A stretch of DNA of 64,000 nucleotides from contig NZ_CP166850.1 of assembly GCF_041346945.1 (NCBI RefSeq), forward strand, positions 2,232,001 through 2,296,000, in the 5' to 3' direction. Below are positions 63,099-64,000 of the stretch, piece by piece (position 1 is the stretch's first letter; each line of letters starts with the position of its first letter). The DNA comes from Amycolatopsis sp. cg9. GTDB lineage: Bacteria; Actinomycetota; Actinomycetes; Mycobacteriales; Pseudonocardiaceae. A program made the position numbers and the translations under genes. Under the pieces are notes generated by a model. The model saw nothing but the letters and a program-made list of their open reading frames with translations. It did no database searches and was not told the origin of the DNA.

Positions 63099-64000
63099 CC
63101 AGCGCCAGGATCTCGCGCGCGACGGAGTCGTTCTGGCGGAAGGACAAGGCGTTCGTCCGCGGCCGCGTGAACGCCGCCGCCGAGCGGGCGCTCGTGTGCG
63201 GTCCCACGGCGAAGCGGTGCGGGTGGGGCCGGCCGGTGCCGTCGAGCAGGCGGGAATCCGAGACGCGCGTGTGGATGCGGCCCGACGGCAGGTGCGCGCC
63301 GGTGACCGGGTCCGCCACCGTTTCCTCGGCCAGCTCGCCCGCGTCGCGCAGCTGCCGCAGCAGGCCGTCGGCCGCCCGGGTCACGCTCGGGCCGGGCAGC
63401 CGCGCTTCGACGAGCGTCCGGGCCTCGACGGTCCCCGGGAAACTGGCGCTGGCCGCGACGAAGGCGCCGCGCTCCGCCGTCACCTCCAGGTCCGCGCCCG
63501 CGAAGGAAACGATCCCCGCGTCGTGCAGCGCCAGCAGCTCCTCCAGCCGGCGCGGCGGCGGACCGCTCGCGTAGTAGGAGAAGAAGCCGTGGAACCAGCC
63601 GTCCATATCGGACACCTGGGAGGCCGCACCCAGCCGTCCTTTTTGGACCAACGCGGGCAGCTGGCTGTACACCGAAAGCAACGCCGTGAACGCACCCAGG
63701 TCGGCGCTGAACTCCTGGTCGGCGCGGCGCGCCAGGTCGCCTTCGACGTATTCGCGCAGCTCCTTGCCGAACTCCTCCGGCGTGCCGAACACGCGCCCCG
63801 CCATCGGGCGGTCGATGCGGTCGAGGTCGAGCCGGTCCGCTTCGGCGGGCACCGCCCGCGCGACGAGGTCGCGCATGCCCGGCGAATCCCAGTCCAGGTC
63901 GGCGAAAGCGTCCGCGAACACCGCGAAGTCCAGGCGCACCCGGTCCGGGTGGCCGGTGAACAGCTCGCTGTAGTAGCCCCAGGCCAGTTCCTTCGCGATC
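63082..64000 (-). CDS. FAD/NAD(P)-binding protein, C-terminal part (5' truncated by window)
   Basis: At least 305 codons visible; the frame stays open to the window edge, so the N-terminal FAD domain lies beyond 64000. The C-terminal sequence (IHTRVSDSRLLDGTGRPHPHRFAVGPHTSARSAAAFTRPRTNALSFRQNDSVAREIL) matches the end of the FAD-NAD(P)-binding (PF13454-type) proteins, where NxxxFRQND is conserved. Function unknown. An internal GTG at 63939 is not a credible start because ...SELFTGHPDRVRLDF reads through. Confidence 0.75.
   Translation of the reverse strand, partial: IAKELAWGYYSELFTGHPDRVRLDFAVFADAFADLDWDSPGMRDLVARAVPAEADRLDLDRIDRPMAGRVFGTPEEFGKELREYVEGDLARRADQEFSADLGAFTALLSVYSQLPALVQKGRLGAASQVSDMDGWFHGFFSYYASGPPPRRLEELLALHDAGIVSFAGADLEVTAERGAFVAASASFPGTVEARTLVEARLPGPSVTRAADGLLRQLRDAGELAEETVADPVTGAHLPSGRIHTRVSDSRLLDGTGRPHPHRFAVGPHTSARSAAAFTRPRTNALSFRQNDSVAREILALVNPPS

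Overview
The window is 64 kb of very GC-rich (about 70% G+C) actinobacterial chromosome. Frequent GTG starts, 4-base ATGA/GTGA gene overlaps, PE/PPE-EspG type VII secretion genes, DUF3558 lipoproteins, a flavin/F420-type luciferase-like oxidoreductase and a DUF574 methyltransferase point to Pseudonocardiaceae, most likely Amycolatopsis or a close relative. This assignment is an inference from gene content, not from a marker comparison. I saw no rRNA, tRNA, CRISPR array, transposase or integrase.

The backbone is the de novo purine pathway. Six pur genes all lie on the minus strand and, read in their own direction, run purA (54.4 kb), purD (44.6), purB (19.9), purC (11.5), purS-purQ (3.2-2.3). 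Variable blocks separate them, so the window reads as a conserved housekeeping series with accessory islands between the members. Mycobacteria show a similar dispersed pur order.

Layout. 0-9 kb: a truncated ABC exporter with a degenerate signature loop, a PPOX flavoprotein, a secreted protein, purQS, a GMC oxidoreductase facing an aldehyde dehydrogenase, and an MFS pump divergent from an ArsR-type regulator. 9-14.5 kb: a deacetylase-like protein, an FMN reductase overlapping purC, a SAM hydrolase, a MOSC protein and a glycosyltransferase with a Rossmann-like tail. 14.5-18.4 kb: a polar amino acid ABC operon with one ATPase, one permease and three tandem paralogous binding lipoproteins.

18.5-32.3 kb is a coherent galactoside island. 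A secreted GH27 alpha-galactosidase, SDR, galactonate dehydratase and mutarotase-like protein form an operon that runs into purB. Divergent from it are a KDPGal-type aldolase and a lactonase. Facing these is a second operon with a Tat-exported sugar-binding lipoprotein, two permeases and a cytoplasmic GH36 alpha-galactosidase, controlled by a divergent GntR/FCD regulator. The two divergent control regions share the palindrome TCnTAAnTTAnGA, placed exactly 7 nt before a TTGAC(A/G) box. This looks like one regulon feeding an oxidative (De Ley-Doudoroff) galactose pathway, although no KDGal kinase is present here.

32.3-43.2 kb: a TetR regulator, a SigE-family sigma factor with a membrane partner, a threonine aldolase, a HAD hydrolase, a methyltransferase and an aminotransferase. 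Then comes a type VII secretion substrate block: a WXG-domain/lytic transglycosylase fusion, an Esp-like small protein, EspG chaperone, PPE-like protein, DUF3558 lipoprotein and a PE-like protein with a YxxxD signal. The secretion machine itself is not in the window. 43-55 kb: purD, a secreted phosphodiesterase, a serine hydrolase, APC and AAHS transporters, a CPA1 antiporter, an LLM oxidoreductase, OsmC, purA and a degenerate lipid-kinase-like protein. 55-64 kb: a secreted HNH nuclease, a four-gene oligopeptide/nickel-type ABC operon, a GH18 enzyme with a DasR-like operator over a leaderless promoter, a GT1 glycosyltransferase and a truncated FAD protein.

Two sequence-level signals run across genes: long perfect palindromes (one inside a permease coding region) and a repeated 12-mer TCCANNGTGGAC, found by eye ten times and always in the same orientation.
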